Source: CAWKDG01 sp963848355 (GTDB lineage Bacteria; Actinomycetota; Acidimicrobiia; Acidimicrobiales; UBA8190). Taken from it: a stretch of DNA of 64,000 nucleotides. The translations under genes were made by a program, and so were the position numbers. Positions 34,395 to 43,396 of this stretch are shown one piece after another. The DNA lies in the NCBI GenBank assembly GCA_963848355.1, contig CAWKDG010000007.1:1-64000 (forward strand), read 5' to 3'. The notes below the pieces were generated by a model that was not told where the DNA came from, searched no databases, and saw nothing but the letters and a program-made list of their open reading frames with translations. Position 1 is the first letter of the stretch. Every line of letters starts with the position of its first letter.

Positions 34395-35807
34395 ATGAGA
34401 GGGATCCTGAGCTACGCCGCCTATATCCCCTATGGCCGGCTCGAGCGCAAGGAAATCGCCTCTGTCTTCGGCGGAGCTCCCCGGCGGGGACAGCGGACCG
34501 TGGCTTCGTTCGACGAGGACACCACCACCATGGGCTTCGAGGCTGCCCGTCTGGCGCTCAGGTCTGTGGGTGGGGCGACGCCTGACGCCCTGTGGTTCGC
34601 GACCGCTGAGCCCGCTTATGCCGAGAAGACCAACGCCACGGCGGTCCACGCCGCCCTTCGCCTCGACCCCACGATAGCGGTCATGGACGTGAACGGTGCC
34701 GTGCGGTCCGGGGTCGGAGCCTTTCTCACCGCTGCGCGTGGGGTCGACGAGGTGCTTGTCGCCGTGGCGGGCATGAGGGACGGCCTGCCGACGAGCGCCG
34801 ATGAAGCTGAGGGGGGCGACGGTGGAGCCGCTTTGCTCGTGGGCAACGAGAGCGACGGCCCTGTGATCGCCGAATACCTCGGAAGTGCGTCAGAGACCGA
34901 GGAGTTCGTCGATCGCTGGCGGACGCCGGGCTCCCCGCGACCGCGGCGATGGGAGGAGCGATTCGGTGAGACGGTGTATGTACCCATGGCCGAGCGCGCC
35001 TGGAATGCCGCACTCAAGACATGTGAGCTGAGCCCTGACCAGGTCGACGTCGTCGTGGTCACCGGTACCCACTCGCGAGCGGTGCGAGCGGCGGCAGGCA
35101 AGCTCGGCGCCAAATCCGTGGCTGACAACCTCGATGCCGTCGTCGGCAACACCGGAGCGGCGCATTTTGGCGTCGTGCTCGCCGACGTGCTCGACAGGGC
35201 CGCACCCGACACGACTGTGGCGGTGATGGTCCTGGCTGACGGCGTCGATATCCTCCTCTTCCGGACGACTGACGCCATTGCATCATTTTCCCCAGCCAAG
35301 TCGGTCGCGGCACAAATCGCGCGGAACGCTCTGGTCCCCTACGGCAAGTTCTTGACATGGCGGAACATGGTCGATATTGAGCCCCCCAACCGGCCGACCC
35401 CCAACCGGCCGTCATCATCAGCGGCGGCTCGCTCGACGGACTGGAAATTCGGATTCGTTGGTTCTCGCGATCGGCAAACAGGCATCGTCCACCTGCCGCC
35501 TCAACGGGTCGGGATCTACAGCGGCACGACGGACGACATGGAAAAGGTGCCGGAGTCCGAGACGTTGGCGACGGTCATGACTTTCACAGTCGACCGGCTC
35601 ATCTACTCGGAGAGCCCGCCGGTGATCTTCGCAGTGCTCGATTTCGACGGCGGCGGACGTTTCCCTTGTCAGCTGACCGATTGCGACGTCGACGACGTCA
35701 AAGTGGGCACGCGGGTGGAGATGACCTTCCGCCGGCTGTTTACCGCCGATGGGATCCACAATTACTTCTGGAAGGCCCGTCCGATCGAAGCAGAGGAGTC
35801 ACCGTGA
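34395..35807 (+). CDS. HMG-CoA-synthase/ketosynthase-like protein fused to an OB-fold (DUF35) domain
   Basis: A 470-aa protein. Residues 1 to ~320 have the thiolase fold of the HMG-CoA synthase/KAS III group (MRGILSYAAYIPYGRLERKE, TMGFEAARLALRSVG, DALWFATAEPAYAEKTNATA, AVVGNTGAAHFGVVLADVLD). Residues ~345-470 are an OB-fold with WKFGFVGSRDRQTG and RVEMTFRRLF, as in acyl-CoA-binding DUF35 proteins. The position of the catalytic Cys reads DVNGAVRSG, so the nucleophile appears replaced by Val. It probably acts as a partner subunit of the thiolase, whose GTG start overlaps its stop (GTGA). Such pairs work in lipid or steroid side-chain breakdown. Confidence 0.85.
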   Translation: MRGILSYAAYIPYGRLERKEIASVFGGAPRRGQRTVASFDEDTTTMGFEAARLALRSVGGATPDALWFATAEPAYAEKTNATAVHAALRLDPTIAVMDVNGAVRSGVGAFLTAARGVDEVLVAVAGMRDGLPTSADEAEGGDGGAALLVGNESDGPVIAEYLGSASETEEFVDRWRTPGSPRPRRWEERFGETVYVPMAERAWNAALKTCELSPDQVDVVVVTGTHSRAVRAAAGKLGAKSVADNLDAVVGNTGAAHFGVVLADVLDRAAPDTTVAVMVLADGVDILLFRTTDAIASFSPAKSVAAQIARNALVPYGKFLTWRNMVDIEPPNRPTPNRPSSSAAARSTDWKFGFVGSRDRQTGIVHLPPQRVGIYSGTTDDMEKVPESETLATVMTFTVDRLIYSESPPVIFAVLDFDGGGRFPCQLTDCDVDDVKVGTRVEMTFRRLFTADGIHNYFWKARPIEAEESP

Positions 35808-36994
35808 GCTCGAACGGTATTAAAGACCGCGTCGCCATTGTCGGCATGTCGTGCACACCGTTCCGGGAGCACTTCGATCGTGGCCGAGATGATCTCTTGA
35901 TCGACGCGGCCGACGAGGTGCTGGCATCGATCGGCGTCTCGAAGCAGGATATCGATGCCTACTGGATGGGCATGGCGATTTCAGGCAGCTCTGGGATTGT
36001 GCTTGCCTCGGCGCTCAAGCTTCAGGGGAAGCCGGTGACCCGCGTCGAGAACTACTGTGCCACTGGGTCAGAGGCGCTGCGTCAAGCCGCCTATGCTGTG
36101 GCGAGCGGTGCCTACGACATCGCAATGGCGATCGGCTGCGACAAGTTCAAGGACACGGGGTTCGCCGGTACCAATGCCAGCCTTCCGCCCAACGACGGCA
36201 CGGCTCGGACCTTGACGGCGGCGGCGATGTATTCGATGATCCTGCCGGCGTATGCCAAGAAGTACGGGGTCGACCCTGCTGAACTGCGGCTGGCGGCGGC
36301 CAAGATCGCTGAGAAGAACCATCGAAACGGTGCGCGCAACCCGCGGGCGCAGTTTCGCAAGGAAACGTCGGCGGAGGACATCTGCAAGATGGCCGCCGTT
36401 GCCGGCGAGCTCTCTGTATTCGATTGTGCTGGCGTGGCCGACGGGGCCGCCGCCGCCATTGTTGTTCGATCCGAAGACGCCCATCGCTATACGGACAAGC
36501 CTTTGTTCATCAAAGGCATGTCGGTTGTTGCCGGCGACGGCTCGGGTCTTGTCGACCCGAACTACGATTTCACGACATTCCCTGAGGTGGTTCTTTCCGC
36601 CGAAGACGCGTACCGGCAGGCCGGTGTCGACGATCCGCGCTCCCAGGTGGCTATGGCAGAAGTTCACGACTGTTTTACACCGACGGAGCTCGTGCTCATG
36701 GAGGACCTCTCCTTCGCCGAGCGGGGTACGGCGTGGAAGGAGGTGCTCGCCGGAACGTTCGCGCTCGACGGGAGCCTGCCCGTCAACACTGACGGCGGCC
36801 TGAAGAGCTTCGGGCACCCAGTAGGCGCCTCGGGTTTGCGCATGCACTACGAGTGCTGGCTCCAGTTGCGAGGCGAAGCGCCCGACGACCGGCGTATCGC
36901 CAACGACCGCAATCTCGCCGTCGTGCACAATCTCGGGGGTTACCCGGGAGAGATGGTCTCGTTCGTATCGGTCGTGGGTACCGAGCTGGGCTGA
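35804..36994 (+). CDS. Thiolase-family protein (SCP-x/acetyl-CoA acetyltransferase type)
   Basis: A 396-aa thiolase with the nucleophilic Cys85 in VENYCATGSEALR, the HDCF motif (AEVHDCFTPTELV) and the GHP motif (LKSFGHPVGASG). It lacks the usual C-terminal second Cys, as in SCP-x/lipid-transfer-type thiolases that cleave or build branched acyl-CoAs. The GTG start overlaps the upstream stop by four bases, so it is translationally coupled to the OB-fold ketosynthase-like protein and very likely forms a complex with it. Confidence 0.92.
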   Translation: MSSNGIKDRVAIVGMSCTPFREHFDRGRDDLLIDAADEVLASIGVSKQDIDAYWMGMAISGSSGIVLASALKLQGKPVTRVENYCATGSEALRQAAYAVASGAYDIAMAIGCDKFKDTGFAGTNASLPPNDGTARTLTAAAMYSMILPAYAKKYGVDPAELRLAAAKIAEKNHRNGARNPRAQFRKETSAEDICKMAAVAGELSVFDCAGVADGAAAAIVVRSEDAHRYTDKPLFIKGMSVVAGDGSGLVDPNYDFTTFPEVVLSAEDAYRQAGVDDPRSQVAMAEVHDCFTPTELVLMEDLSFAERGTAWKEVLAGTFALDGSLPVNTDGGLKSFGHPVGASGLRMHYECWLQLRGEAPDDRRIANDRNLAVVHNLGGYPGEMVSFVSVVGTELG

Positions 36995-37249
36995 CCGTAC
37001 GTGCCAGATTGCGTAGACCCGTAGCAGGGCCGCTTCCCCGTTGGCCAGGGTGGTAGCGCCATTCGCCACGGCGCTCGATCACTCTCGGCTGAGCCCACCA
37101 ATGCGGACGTGTGGGAAGTACGTGAGACTATCTCCGACCAGGGCCTGGGCGTCCTCCGACAGGAGACCACTAGCTCGACGGGTTCGCCGACGACCGCCTC
37201 AACCCGAACGGCCGCGTTGGTCGCCATCGCTGGCCCACGGCATGGGTGG

Positions 37250-38341
37250 CTAGTCGAGCGATGCCGGGTCCACACCCACACCGCCCCGGGCGCTGCTCGC
37301 GTAGGCAGCCAGGGCGAATCGCAGCACATCGACCGCCTCGGCACCGCTCCACAGCATGGGCCCATCGCCCGTGTGGAGCCAGCGGAGCCAGTGGCGCCCG
37401 GAATCGCGGAAACTGCTGGCCCAGTCGTCGTCGAGTGCGTGGTACGAGCGCATCTCTCCATCGGCGTAAACCTCGAGGCTCGGCTGCTGGATACCTCGAC
37501 CCGTGCACCGGTTCACCCGGGCGTAGCCGCGCCGCCCAGTCACCTCCCAACGTTCGTCGTTGGTGTAGTAGTCGGATCGCAGGTACATGTCGATCGCCAA
37601 AGTGATGTCCCACACCCCGCGCACCCCGTCGTCGTGCTCCCACACGATCGTGCTGGGAGCGTCCATCTCGACGCCGGGGACAACCTCCGTGGCCCCCACC
37701 CAGGCTCGCACCTGACGGACGGGGCCGAAGAGCCAGATGGCCGTGGCCAGCTTGTGCCAACCGTCGTCGAACACGAGGATGCCGCGGCCCGACTGCATCT
37801 GCTGAAACTGCCACTCGTAACTGCTCATCGGGACGTCCCAGCCCCCGCGTCCGCTACCCACCATCTTCATGTGGTACCCGCTGATATCGCCCAACGCGCC
37901 GGAGGCGACGACTTCCTTTAGCCTCACCAGTGGCTCGTAGAAGATGTAGTTCTCCATGACCCTCAACAGCCGATCATTGGCAGCAGCGGCGGCGAGCATC
38001 TTCCCGGCGTCAGACAGGTCGTTGCACATCGGCTTCTGCAGGTTGACGTGCCACCCGTGGTCGAGGAGTTCGATCACTCCTTCTGTGTGCAGCGGTATCG
38101 GGAGCAACGCCTCGACGGCGTCTACCTCCACATCGCTGGCCGCCAGCTCGGCCACCGAGGGGAAGGTTCGCACACCGGGCCAGTCCGCCTGGCGTTGGGT
38201 GCGGCGTTCCTCGCTCGGGTCTACCAGGGCCACCACCTCGACGTCGGGATTGTCGACATAGGCGCGCATATTCAGGTCGTAGATACGACCGAGCCCCACG
38301 AAGGCGGCTCGAACGGGCCGGGTATAGGGCGTGAAGCTCAC
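37250..38341 (-). CDS. Gfo/Idh/MocA-family oxidoreductase
   Basis: A 363-aa NAD(P)-dependent dehydrogenase: Rossmann motif VRAAFVGLGRIYDLNMRAYV, VVALVDPSEERRTQRQADWP, the EALLPIPLHTEGVIELLDHG segment, and the K-P signature HVNLQKPMCNDLSDAG. The C-terminal half carries the alpha/beta substrate domain (DDGWHKLATAIWLFGP). These enzymes oxidise sugars, inositols or related polyols; the substrate is unknown. The GTG start overlaps the stop of the VOC gene (GTGA), so the pair is co-translated. Confidence 0.92.
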   Translation of the reverse strand: MSFTPYTRPVRAAFVGLGRIYDLNMRAYVDNPDVEVVALVDPSEERRTQRQADWPGVRTFPSVAELAASDVEVDAVEALLPIPLHTEGVIELLDHGWHVNLQKPMCNDLSDAGKMLAAAAANDRLLRVMENYIFYEPLVRLKEVVASGALGDISGYHMKMVGSGRGGWDVPMSSYEWQFQQMQSGRGILVFDDGWHKLATAIWLFGPVRQVRAWVGATEVVPGVEMDAPSTIVWEHDDGVRGVWDITLAIDMYLRSDYYTNDERWEVTGRRGYARVNRCTGRGIQQPSLEVYADGEMRSYHALDDDWASSFRDSGRHWLRWLHTGDGPMLWSGAEAVDVLRFALAAYASSARGGVGVDPASLD

Positions 38342-38715
38342 CTCAGTCCCGTCTCCTGTTGCAGTTCGACAGTGTTGCCCGCCGGGTCGCGGATCCAGAT
38401 CTGCACCGTACCGGCGCCTTGCACGGCTCGGACGTACTCGATGCCGCGTTCCTCGAGTTCGGCCACAGCTCCGTCGAGATCCTCGACGGTTACACAGAAG
38501 TGGTGGCCGGTGGGGTCGATGGGGTTACCTGTCGGAGGCGCCCCCACGAGATGGAGGTCTTGGTCGCCCACGACGTGCCAGTGTCCGGGTACGCCGGGGA
38601 TCTCGGGTCGCGGTTTGTCCCCGAGGCCGAGAACCTCCCCATAGAAGGCGACCATCTCATCGAGCGGGCTGCCATTGGCGTTCACCGATACGTGTTGGAA
38701 ACGTGTCACCTTCAT
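38338..38715 (-). CDS. VOC-family (glyoxalase/dioxygenase fold) protein
   Basis: A 125-aa single VOC module: MKVTRFQHVSVNANGSPLDE, MVAFYGEVLGLGDKPRPEIP, the metal-site His of GHHFCVTVEDLDG and Glu in GNTVELQQ. Such proteins act as metal-dependent dioxygenases, lyases or isomerases of small molecules. It leads an operon with the Gfo/Idh/MocA dehydrogenase, so both likely act on the same compound. ATG 38715 follows a GAGGAG site. Confidence 0.88.
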   Translation of the reverse strand: MKVTRFQHVSVNANGSPLDEMVAFYGEVLGLGDKPRPEIPGVPGHWHVVGDQDLHLVGAPPTGNPIDPTGHHFCVTVEDLDGAVAELEERGIEYVRAVQGAGTVQIWIRDPAGNTVELQQETGLR

Positions 38716-38822
38716 GCAAACTCCTCACATTCGACTGCGGGCCGCGTCCAGGGAGCGGTCTCCGCCCTCACCTCTCGGCCCTCGACTGACCACTCGGGAA
38801 CCGCGATAGTGCAATAGCCCCA

Positions 38823-38908
38823 TCAGGGAGTGTGCATGATTCCTATCATGTTGCCGTCACCGTCCTTGACGGAGGCAATGAGCTTGCCCGGTCCGACGTC
38901 ATCTGGCC
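38823..38908 (-). pseudogene. C-terminal scrap of a VOC-family gene
   Basis: The minus strand reads DVGPGKLIASVKDGDG, then NMIGIMHTP and a stop at 38823. This is the standard last strand of many VOC proteins (VKDADGNVIGL). No start or preceding module exists; the sequence runs directly into the UvrA-like fragment in another frame. Confidence 0.6.
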
Positions 38909-39170
38909 GCCGTCGGGGCCGGGGTCGAGGTCGAGGTCGATGATCCGGTCGGCGGGGGCCATGACCACCCGGTGGTGCTCGATCACGATGGCCGATCTGC
39001 CGGAGTCGACGAGCCGGTCGAGCGCCCCGAGCAGCCGCTCGACGTCGGCCAGGTGGAGGCCGGCGGTTGGCTCGTCGAGGACGGAGACGCTGCCCTTCTC
39101 GGCCATGCGTATGGCCAGGGTGAGCCGCTGGCGCTCGCCACCGGACGGCGTCGTGAGTGGGGGCCTGTCC
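38846..39170 (-). pseudogene. UvrA-like ABC ATPase, C-terminal fragment
   Basis: Reads PLTTPSGGERQRLTLAIRMA, VLDEPTAGLHLADVERLLGA and SAIVIEHHRVVMAPADRIID: the signature motif, Walker B and H-switch of the second ATPase of UvrA or UvrA-like drug-resistance proteins. Everything before the signature is missing and the end is abnormal, joined to the VOC scrap. A 86-aa peptide could start at ATG 39106 but could not bind ATP without Walker A. Confidence 0.8.
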
Positions 39171-39197
39171 AGGCCATGGCTGCGATCGGCGGGCAGC

Positions 39198-39608
39198 TCA
39201 GCGCAGCTCTTGGATCCGGATCAGGTTGCCAGCGGGATCCCGGAAGGCGCAGTCGCGAAGACCGTATGGCTGTTCGATCGGCTCCTGGACGACCTCGGCA
39301 CCGTTCGCCTGTAGCCGCTCGAAGGTGCCGTCGAGGTCCTTCGTCGCCAGGAGGATCCAGCCGTAGGTGCCTTTGGCCATCATCTCGGCGATGGTGCGGC
39401 GCTCGTCGTCGGTGATTCCGGGGTCGACAGCGGGCGGCGCCAGGAGGATGGACGTGCTCGGCTGGTCTGACGGGCCGACCGTGATCCAGCGCATGGTTCC
39501 GGATCCGACGTCGGTGCGGACTTCGAAGCCGAGGCTGTCGCGGTAGAAGGCCAAGGAGGCGTCCGGGTCGGTGTGGGGGAGGGCACTGGCATGAATGGTG
39601 ATGTCCAT
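39198..39608 (-). CDS. VOC-family protein, partner of the AraC regulator
   Basis: A 136-aa VOC protein: MDITIHASALPHTDPDASLA, FYRDSLGFEVRTDVGSGTMR, WITVGPSDQPSTSILLAPP, ATKDLDGTFERLQANGAEVV, CAFRDPAGNLIRIQELR. Its ATG lies 5 bases after the stop of the AraC gene, so the two form an operon. AraC-VOC pairs of this type are common in actinobacteria; the substrate is unknown, though fosfomycin- or bleomycin-type resistance folds are relatives. Confidence 0.9.
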   Translation of the reverse strand: MDITIHASALPHTDPDASLAFYRDSLGFEVRTDVGSGTMRWITVGPSDQPSTSILLAPPAVDPGITDDERRTIAEMMAKGTYGWILLATKDLDGTFERLQANGAEVVQEPIEQPYGLRDCAFRDPAGNLIRIQELR

Positions 39609-39613
39609 GTCGG

Positions 39614-40060
39614 TCACGCTAACTGCGGCGGGCTGGCCGCCGCTTCTCGATTCCTGATCGGTCTCGTTACCTGTTTCGCCACGCACGGCGGCATCTCCGC
39701 CGTCGCGCGTGCCGCCTGGCGCCGGTAGACGCTGGGCGGCATGCCCACCAGTTCCGTGAAGCGGGTGCTGAAGGTGCCCAGCGACGAGCAGCCGACGGCA
39801 AAACACACCTCGGTGACGCCGAGGTCGCCACGACGCAACAGAGCCATCGCGCGCTCGATGCGCCGTGTCATCAGATATGAGTACGGTGGCTCGCCGTAGG
39901 CGAGACGGAACGCTCGGCTGAGGTGTCCGGCCGACATGTGCGCGCCTCGGGCGAGCGCCTCGACGTCCAGAGGCTGCGCGTACTCCCGATCGATGCGGTC
40001 GCGGACGCGGAGCCACGTGAGGTCACGCAGGTGCTGGGCCGGGGCGGGTGCGGCGGACAC
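39614..40060 (-). CDS. AraC-family transcriptional regulator
   Basis: A 148-aa regulator consisting mainly of the AraC DNA-binding domain: DRIDREYAQPLDVEALARGA, HMSAGHLSRAFRLAYGEPPY, SYLMTRRIERAMALLRRGDL, EVCFAVGCSSLGTFSTRFTE, MPPSVYRRQA. Both helix-turn-helix units are present. I placed the start at GTG 40060 (VSAAPAPAQHLRDLTWLR), where family similarity begins; the frame is open further upstream but without family sequence. It probably controls itself and the VOC gene behind it. Confidence 0.88.
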   Translation of the reverse strand: MSAAPAPAQHLRDLTWLRVRDRIDREYAQPLDVEALARGAHMSAGHLSRAFRLAYGEPPYSYLMTRRIERAMALLRRGDLGVTEVCFAVGCSSLGTFSTRFTELVGMPPSVYRRQAARATAEMPPCVAKQVTRPIRNREAAASPPQLA

Positions 40061-40488
40061 CGGGAGATCGTAGGTCGCGTCAGTCCTACGCTCCAAAGTG
40101 CCTGGATGGGTGACAGCCGCGCCACGACCCGTAGTAGTGGGCTCCCCAAAAGGGGGATCCAAACCGAATTCGGTGGCTATTGGTCGGACGAAGACAGAGG
40201 ATCTGGTCGACGGCCCGCCGCACGTTCGAGGCGCGCGGGCGGAGGTACGCCTGGTGCCGACATGGCGATGCACGACTCGGCCACCTCACATTCGACGACT
40301 GGCTGGTCGACGGTGTCCACTGACGCAGATAAGAGCCCACCCGCGACGGGCTTTCCGGTATCGACTCGGCCTGCCGACGCTCCACTCCCCATACAATGCC
40401 GCCATGCGAGCACAGGGCTCTGGCTTGGCGGCGCTGCGTGTCGCTCGTGGATGTGTGAGCCTGACGTCGTGAAGGGGGTTCAAGGTCC
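40061..40488. other. Divergent intergenic region
   Basis: About 430 bases between the AraC operon and the flavoprotein operon. It must hold both promoters, but I could not pick out a convincing operator by eye. Confidence 0.4.
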
Positions 40489-41769
40489 ATGTCGATGATC
40501 GACTACGACGCCAAGCCTGTTACTCCCCAGGTTTTGCTGGTCGGGAACCGGGCATCCTCCGTCGGGTACAACATCCGCGACTTTCTCAGCCGTAATGGTG
40601 TTCCCTATGAGTGGGTTGACGTGGACGACACCGCGCGGGTCGAAGCGTTGGTGCCCGCAGCCGAGAGGGGAGTGGACCGTTTGCCTGTCTGCGTCCTCCC
40701 CAACGGAGTCCGGCTCGCTCCGGCCACCCTCGAGGGTGTCGCGGCGGGGCTGGGCATGGTGTCCGCTCCGTCGCTGTCGGAGTACGACCTCACGATTGTG
40801 GGTGCCGGTCCAGCCGGGCTGGCAGCCTCCGTGTACGCCGCATCTGAGGGCTTGCGCGCCCTGGCCATCGAAGCTGTGGCGCCCGGCGGTCAGGCTGGGA
40901 CCACCTCCATGATCGAGAACTATCTCGGATTCCCCCAAGGAATCAGCGGAAGTGAATTGGCGACGCGGGCCACTGCACAGGCGAAGAGATTCGGGGCCGA
41001 GGTTCTTCTCGCTCGGCGGCTCGTCGACATCACCAGGGACGGCCCCGGTTATGTCGCCCAACTTTCCGACGGCGCAGCTGTGCGGTCACGGGCCATGGTC
41101 GTAGCGAGCGGTGTCGACTGGCGTCGTCTCGAGGTTCCGGGCATCGATGAACTCCTGGGCTCAGGTGTCTATTACGGTGCCGGCCCGAGCGAGGCGGTCA
41201 CCTGCAGCGGGTGCCGAGTCGCCATAATCGGAGGAGGTAATTCGGCTGGCCAGGCGGTGATCCGCTTCTCGCGCTATGCCGCGCAGGTGACCTTGCTCGT
41301 CCGGGGTCGTTCGCTCGAGGCATCGATGTCCCAGTACCTGATCAAGCAGGTGAAGGAACTGGGTAACGTCGAGGTTCGGACGAACTCGGAAGTAATCAGT
41401 CTCGAATCGGATACCCACCTACGAGCACTGGTGGTCTCGTCAGGAGGCGTCGATGCTCGATTGCCCGTCGATTCGCTCTTTGTGTGCATCGGAGGGGTGC
41501 CGCGCACCCAAGGAGCGGCCAATGTGGGAGTTGCTCTCGACGATGCTGGATACGTCCGCACCGGGGCCGAACTGAGCTCATCAGTTCGCCCGCTTGACCA
41601 GTGGCCGCTGTCTCGTCAACCCTTACCGCTCGAAACGAGTCTGCCAGGGCTTTTCGCCGCTGGCGATGTCCGCAGTGGGTCGATCAAGCGTTGCGCGGCT
41701 GCCATAGGGGAGGGTTCCATGGTGGTTGCGTTGGTCCACCAGCGCCTTGCTGAAGTCGGTGGTGAGTGA
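40489..41769 (+). CDS. Thioredoxin-reductase-like FAD protein with N-terminal thioredoxin-like domain, no CxxC
   Basis: A 426-aa flavoprotein. Residues 12-90 resemble a glutaredoxin/thioredoxin-like domain (QVLLVGNRASSVGYNIRDFL, SRNGVPYEWVDVDD) without an active CxxC. From 100 on it has a TrxR-type fold: FAD motif IVGAGPAGLAASVYAA, GGQAGTTSMIENYLGFP, NADPH motif VAIIGGGNSAGQAVIRFSRY, final FAD motif GLFAAGDVRSG. Where TrxR has CATC this protein has YYGAG; the CSGC a few residues later is not in the active position. It is thus probably an oxidoreductase of another substrate. The next gene overlaps its end. Confidence 0.85.
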   Translation: MSMIDYDAKPVTPQVLLVGNRASSVGYNIRDFLSRNGVPYEWVDVDDTARVEALVPAAERGVDRLPVCVLPNGVRLAPATLEGVAAGLGMVSAPSLSEYDLTIVGAGPAGLAASVYAASEGLRALAIEAVAPGGQAGTTSMIENYLGFPQGISGSELATRATAQAKRFGAEVLLARRLVDITRDGPGYVAQLSDGAAVRSRAMVVASGVDWRRLEVPGIDELLGSGVYYGAGPSEAVTCSGCRVAIIGGGNSAGQAVIRFSRYAAQVTLLVRGRSLEASMSQYLIKQVKELGNVEVRTNSEVISLESDTHLRALVVSSGGVDARLPVDSLFVCIGGVPRTQGAANVGVALDDAGYVRTGAELSSSVRPLDQWPLSRQPLPLETSLPGLFAAGDVRSGSIKRCAAAIGEGSMVVALVHQRLAEVGGE

Positions 41770-42448
41770 CGTGGATGGTTCACCGTCCATGGGGCCCGTC
41801 GGGGACCCGTCAGGGGCAGGACCCAGCAAGGAGGCAGTGGCGACGTTCTCGCGCGTGGCTCCAAGAGATCAGATCGGCACTGTAGCGAGCGCGCTCGAAC
41901 ACAACGGAATCACGTGCAGCGTGGTCGACTCCGCCGAAGAGGCGAGAGACGCCGTGCGGTCCATTCTCCCTGTCGGGGCCGAGGTCTACAACAACACCTC
42001 CCGTACACTTGAGGTAACCGGCGTCGCCGAGGACATCGAGCGATCCGGACAGTATCAACCGCTTCGCCCCCGTCTCTACCAGATGGATCGCGAAATGCAG
42101 GTTCGAGAGATGCGGCAGCTGTCCGCTTCGCCCGATTGGGTGGTCGGGAGCGTCCACGCCCTCACCGAGGAGGGTTCACTCCTTATCGCGTCCGCGAGCG
42201 GGAGCCAGCTCGGTCCGATCGTTTCCGGTGCGGGTCACGTGGTTCTCGTCGTCGGTGCGCAGAAGATCGTGCCCGATTTCGACACAGGACTGCGACGCAT
42301 CTACGCGTACTGCCTGCCCCTCGAGGATCAACGGGCCCGGCAGGCCTACGGCGTGCCCAGTGGGGTGAACAATGTCCTCGTCATCAACAAGGCGATCCCC
42401 TCCGGCCGGATTACCGTCATCCTGGTGACTGAGCCGCTCGGGTTCTGA
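41762..42448 (+). CDS. LUD-domain (LutC/YkgG-type) protein
   Basis: A 228-aa protein with the LUD fold of lactate-utilisation proteins: ALEHNGITCSVVDSAEEARD, EVYNNTSRTLEVTGVAEDIE, WVVGSVHALTEEGSLLIASA, HVVLVVGAQKIVPDFDTGLR, GVNNVLVINKAIP. Stand-alone LUD proteins of this subgroup are widespread and uncharacterised. I prefer the GTG at 41762, which overlaps the upstream stop, over an in-frame ATG at 41726 buried in the flavoprotein. Overlap implies co-expression with the TrxR-like protein, hinting at a redox task. Confidence 0.82.
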   Translation: MSDVDGSPSMGPVGDPSGAGPSKEAVATFSRVAPRDQIGTVASALEHNGITCSVVDSAEEARDAVRSILPVGAEVYNNTSRTLEVTGVAEDIERSGQYQPLRPRLYQMDREMQVREMRQLSASPDWVVGSVHALTEEGSLLIASASGSQLGPIVSGAGHVVLVVGAQKIVPDFDTGLRRIYAYCLPLEDQRARQAYGVPSGVNNVLVINKAIPSGRITVILVTEPLGF

Positions 42449-42508
42449 TCTCAGCACCAGAGGCGGGGGCCTCGACCTTCGAGCGCGACGACGTTACGGT
42501 GGGGCAGC

Positions 42509-43396
42509 GTGAGCGGCGCCACACCTTCCTTCGAACTGGAACAAGACCTCCCGCGACCACTGGGATTCGTCCTCGGTGGGGGCGGGAGCCTTGGTGCCGT
42601 CCAGGTCGGGATGCTCGAGGCCTTGACGGAACGCGGAGTTACCCCGGACCTGGTCATCGGCACGTCGGTCGGGTCGCTCAACGGCGCCGTCATCGCACTC
42701 AATCCGAACGGTGCCGCGAATCGCTTGTCCCATGCATGGGCACGGATCACTCGCCACCAGGTCTTCCCCGGGGGGCTGCTCGCGCAGGCGCGCACACTAC
42801 AACGGACGAAGACCCACCTCTTCCCCAACACGGGTCTCGCCGCCGTCATCGCCGAGTTCATCGGTTCCACGACCACGTTCGAGGACCTCTCCCTCCCCTT
42901 CGCCGCCGTGACCATGGACGTCGCCACTGCTAGCCCATATGTCATAAGGGAGGGAGCGCTCCAGCCGGCTCTGCTCGCCAGTGCCGCGATCCCCGGTATC
43001 TTTCCGCCCTTCGACCTTGATGGACGACGCTTTTACGATGGCGGTGTTGTCGCCAACGTTCCGCTCCAGCAAGCCTTGGCGATGGGCGCCCGCTCCCTTG
43101 TCGTCCTCGACTGCACATTCCCGGGTCACGTCCTACCTCCACCGGAGTCCCTAGCAGAAACGGTGTTGTTTACTGCGATGGTCACGATGCGCACCCAGTC
43201 CATCCTGGAAGCGCCGCTCGTCGCTGCGCACATCCCGGTTGTCTACCTACCAGGGCCCGCCGCCTGTCGGTGCTCACCCTTCAACTTCGACTCCACTGCG
43301 ATCCTCATCGAGGAGGCATATGACGCAGCTCTTCCCTTTCTCCAAGAGCTGCATGTCGACGGCCCCGGCCTCTACGGGTCGCCAGCCGGACAGTGA
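42509..43396 (+). CDS. Patatin-like phospholipase
   Basis: A 295-aa patatin. The glycine-rich oxyanion loop FVLGGGGSLGAVQVGMLEAL, the nucleophile elbow GTSVG (Ser53) and the DGG motif with Asp177 (RRFYDGGVVANVPLQQA) form a complete Ser-Asp dyad. These enzymes hydrolyse acyl groups from phospholipids or other lipids. No signal peptide. GTG start at 42509, 60 bases after the LUD gene, so it may belong to the same transcript. Confidence 0.92.
   Translation: MSGATPSFELEQDLPRPLGFVLGGGGSLGAVQVGMLEALTERGVTPDLVIGTSVGSLNGAVIALNPNGAANRLSHAWARITRHQVFPGGLLAQARTLQRTKTHLFPNTGLAAVIAEFIGSTTTFEDLSLPFAAVTMDVATASPYVIREGALQPALLASAAIPGIFPPFDLDGRRFYDGGVVANVPLQQALAMGARSLVVLDCTFPGHVLPPPESLAETVLFTAMVTMRTQSILEAPLVAAHIPVVYLPGPAACRCSPFNFDSTAILIEEAYDAALPFLQELHVDGPGLYGSPAGQ

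Noticed and set aside
40489..41769. Canonical thioredoxin reductase (trxB)
   Set aside because: The CxxC active site between the FAD and NADPH domains is missing.
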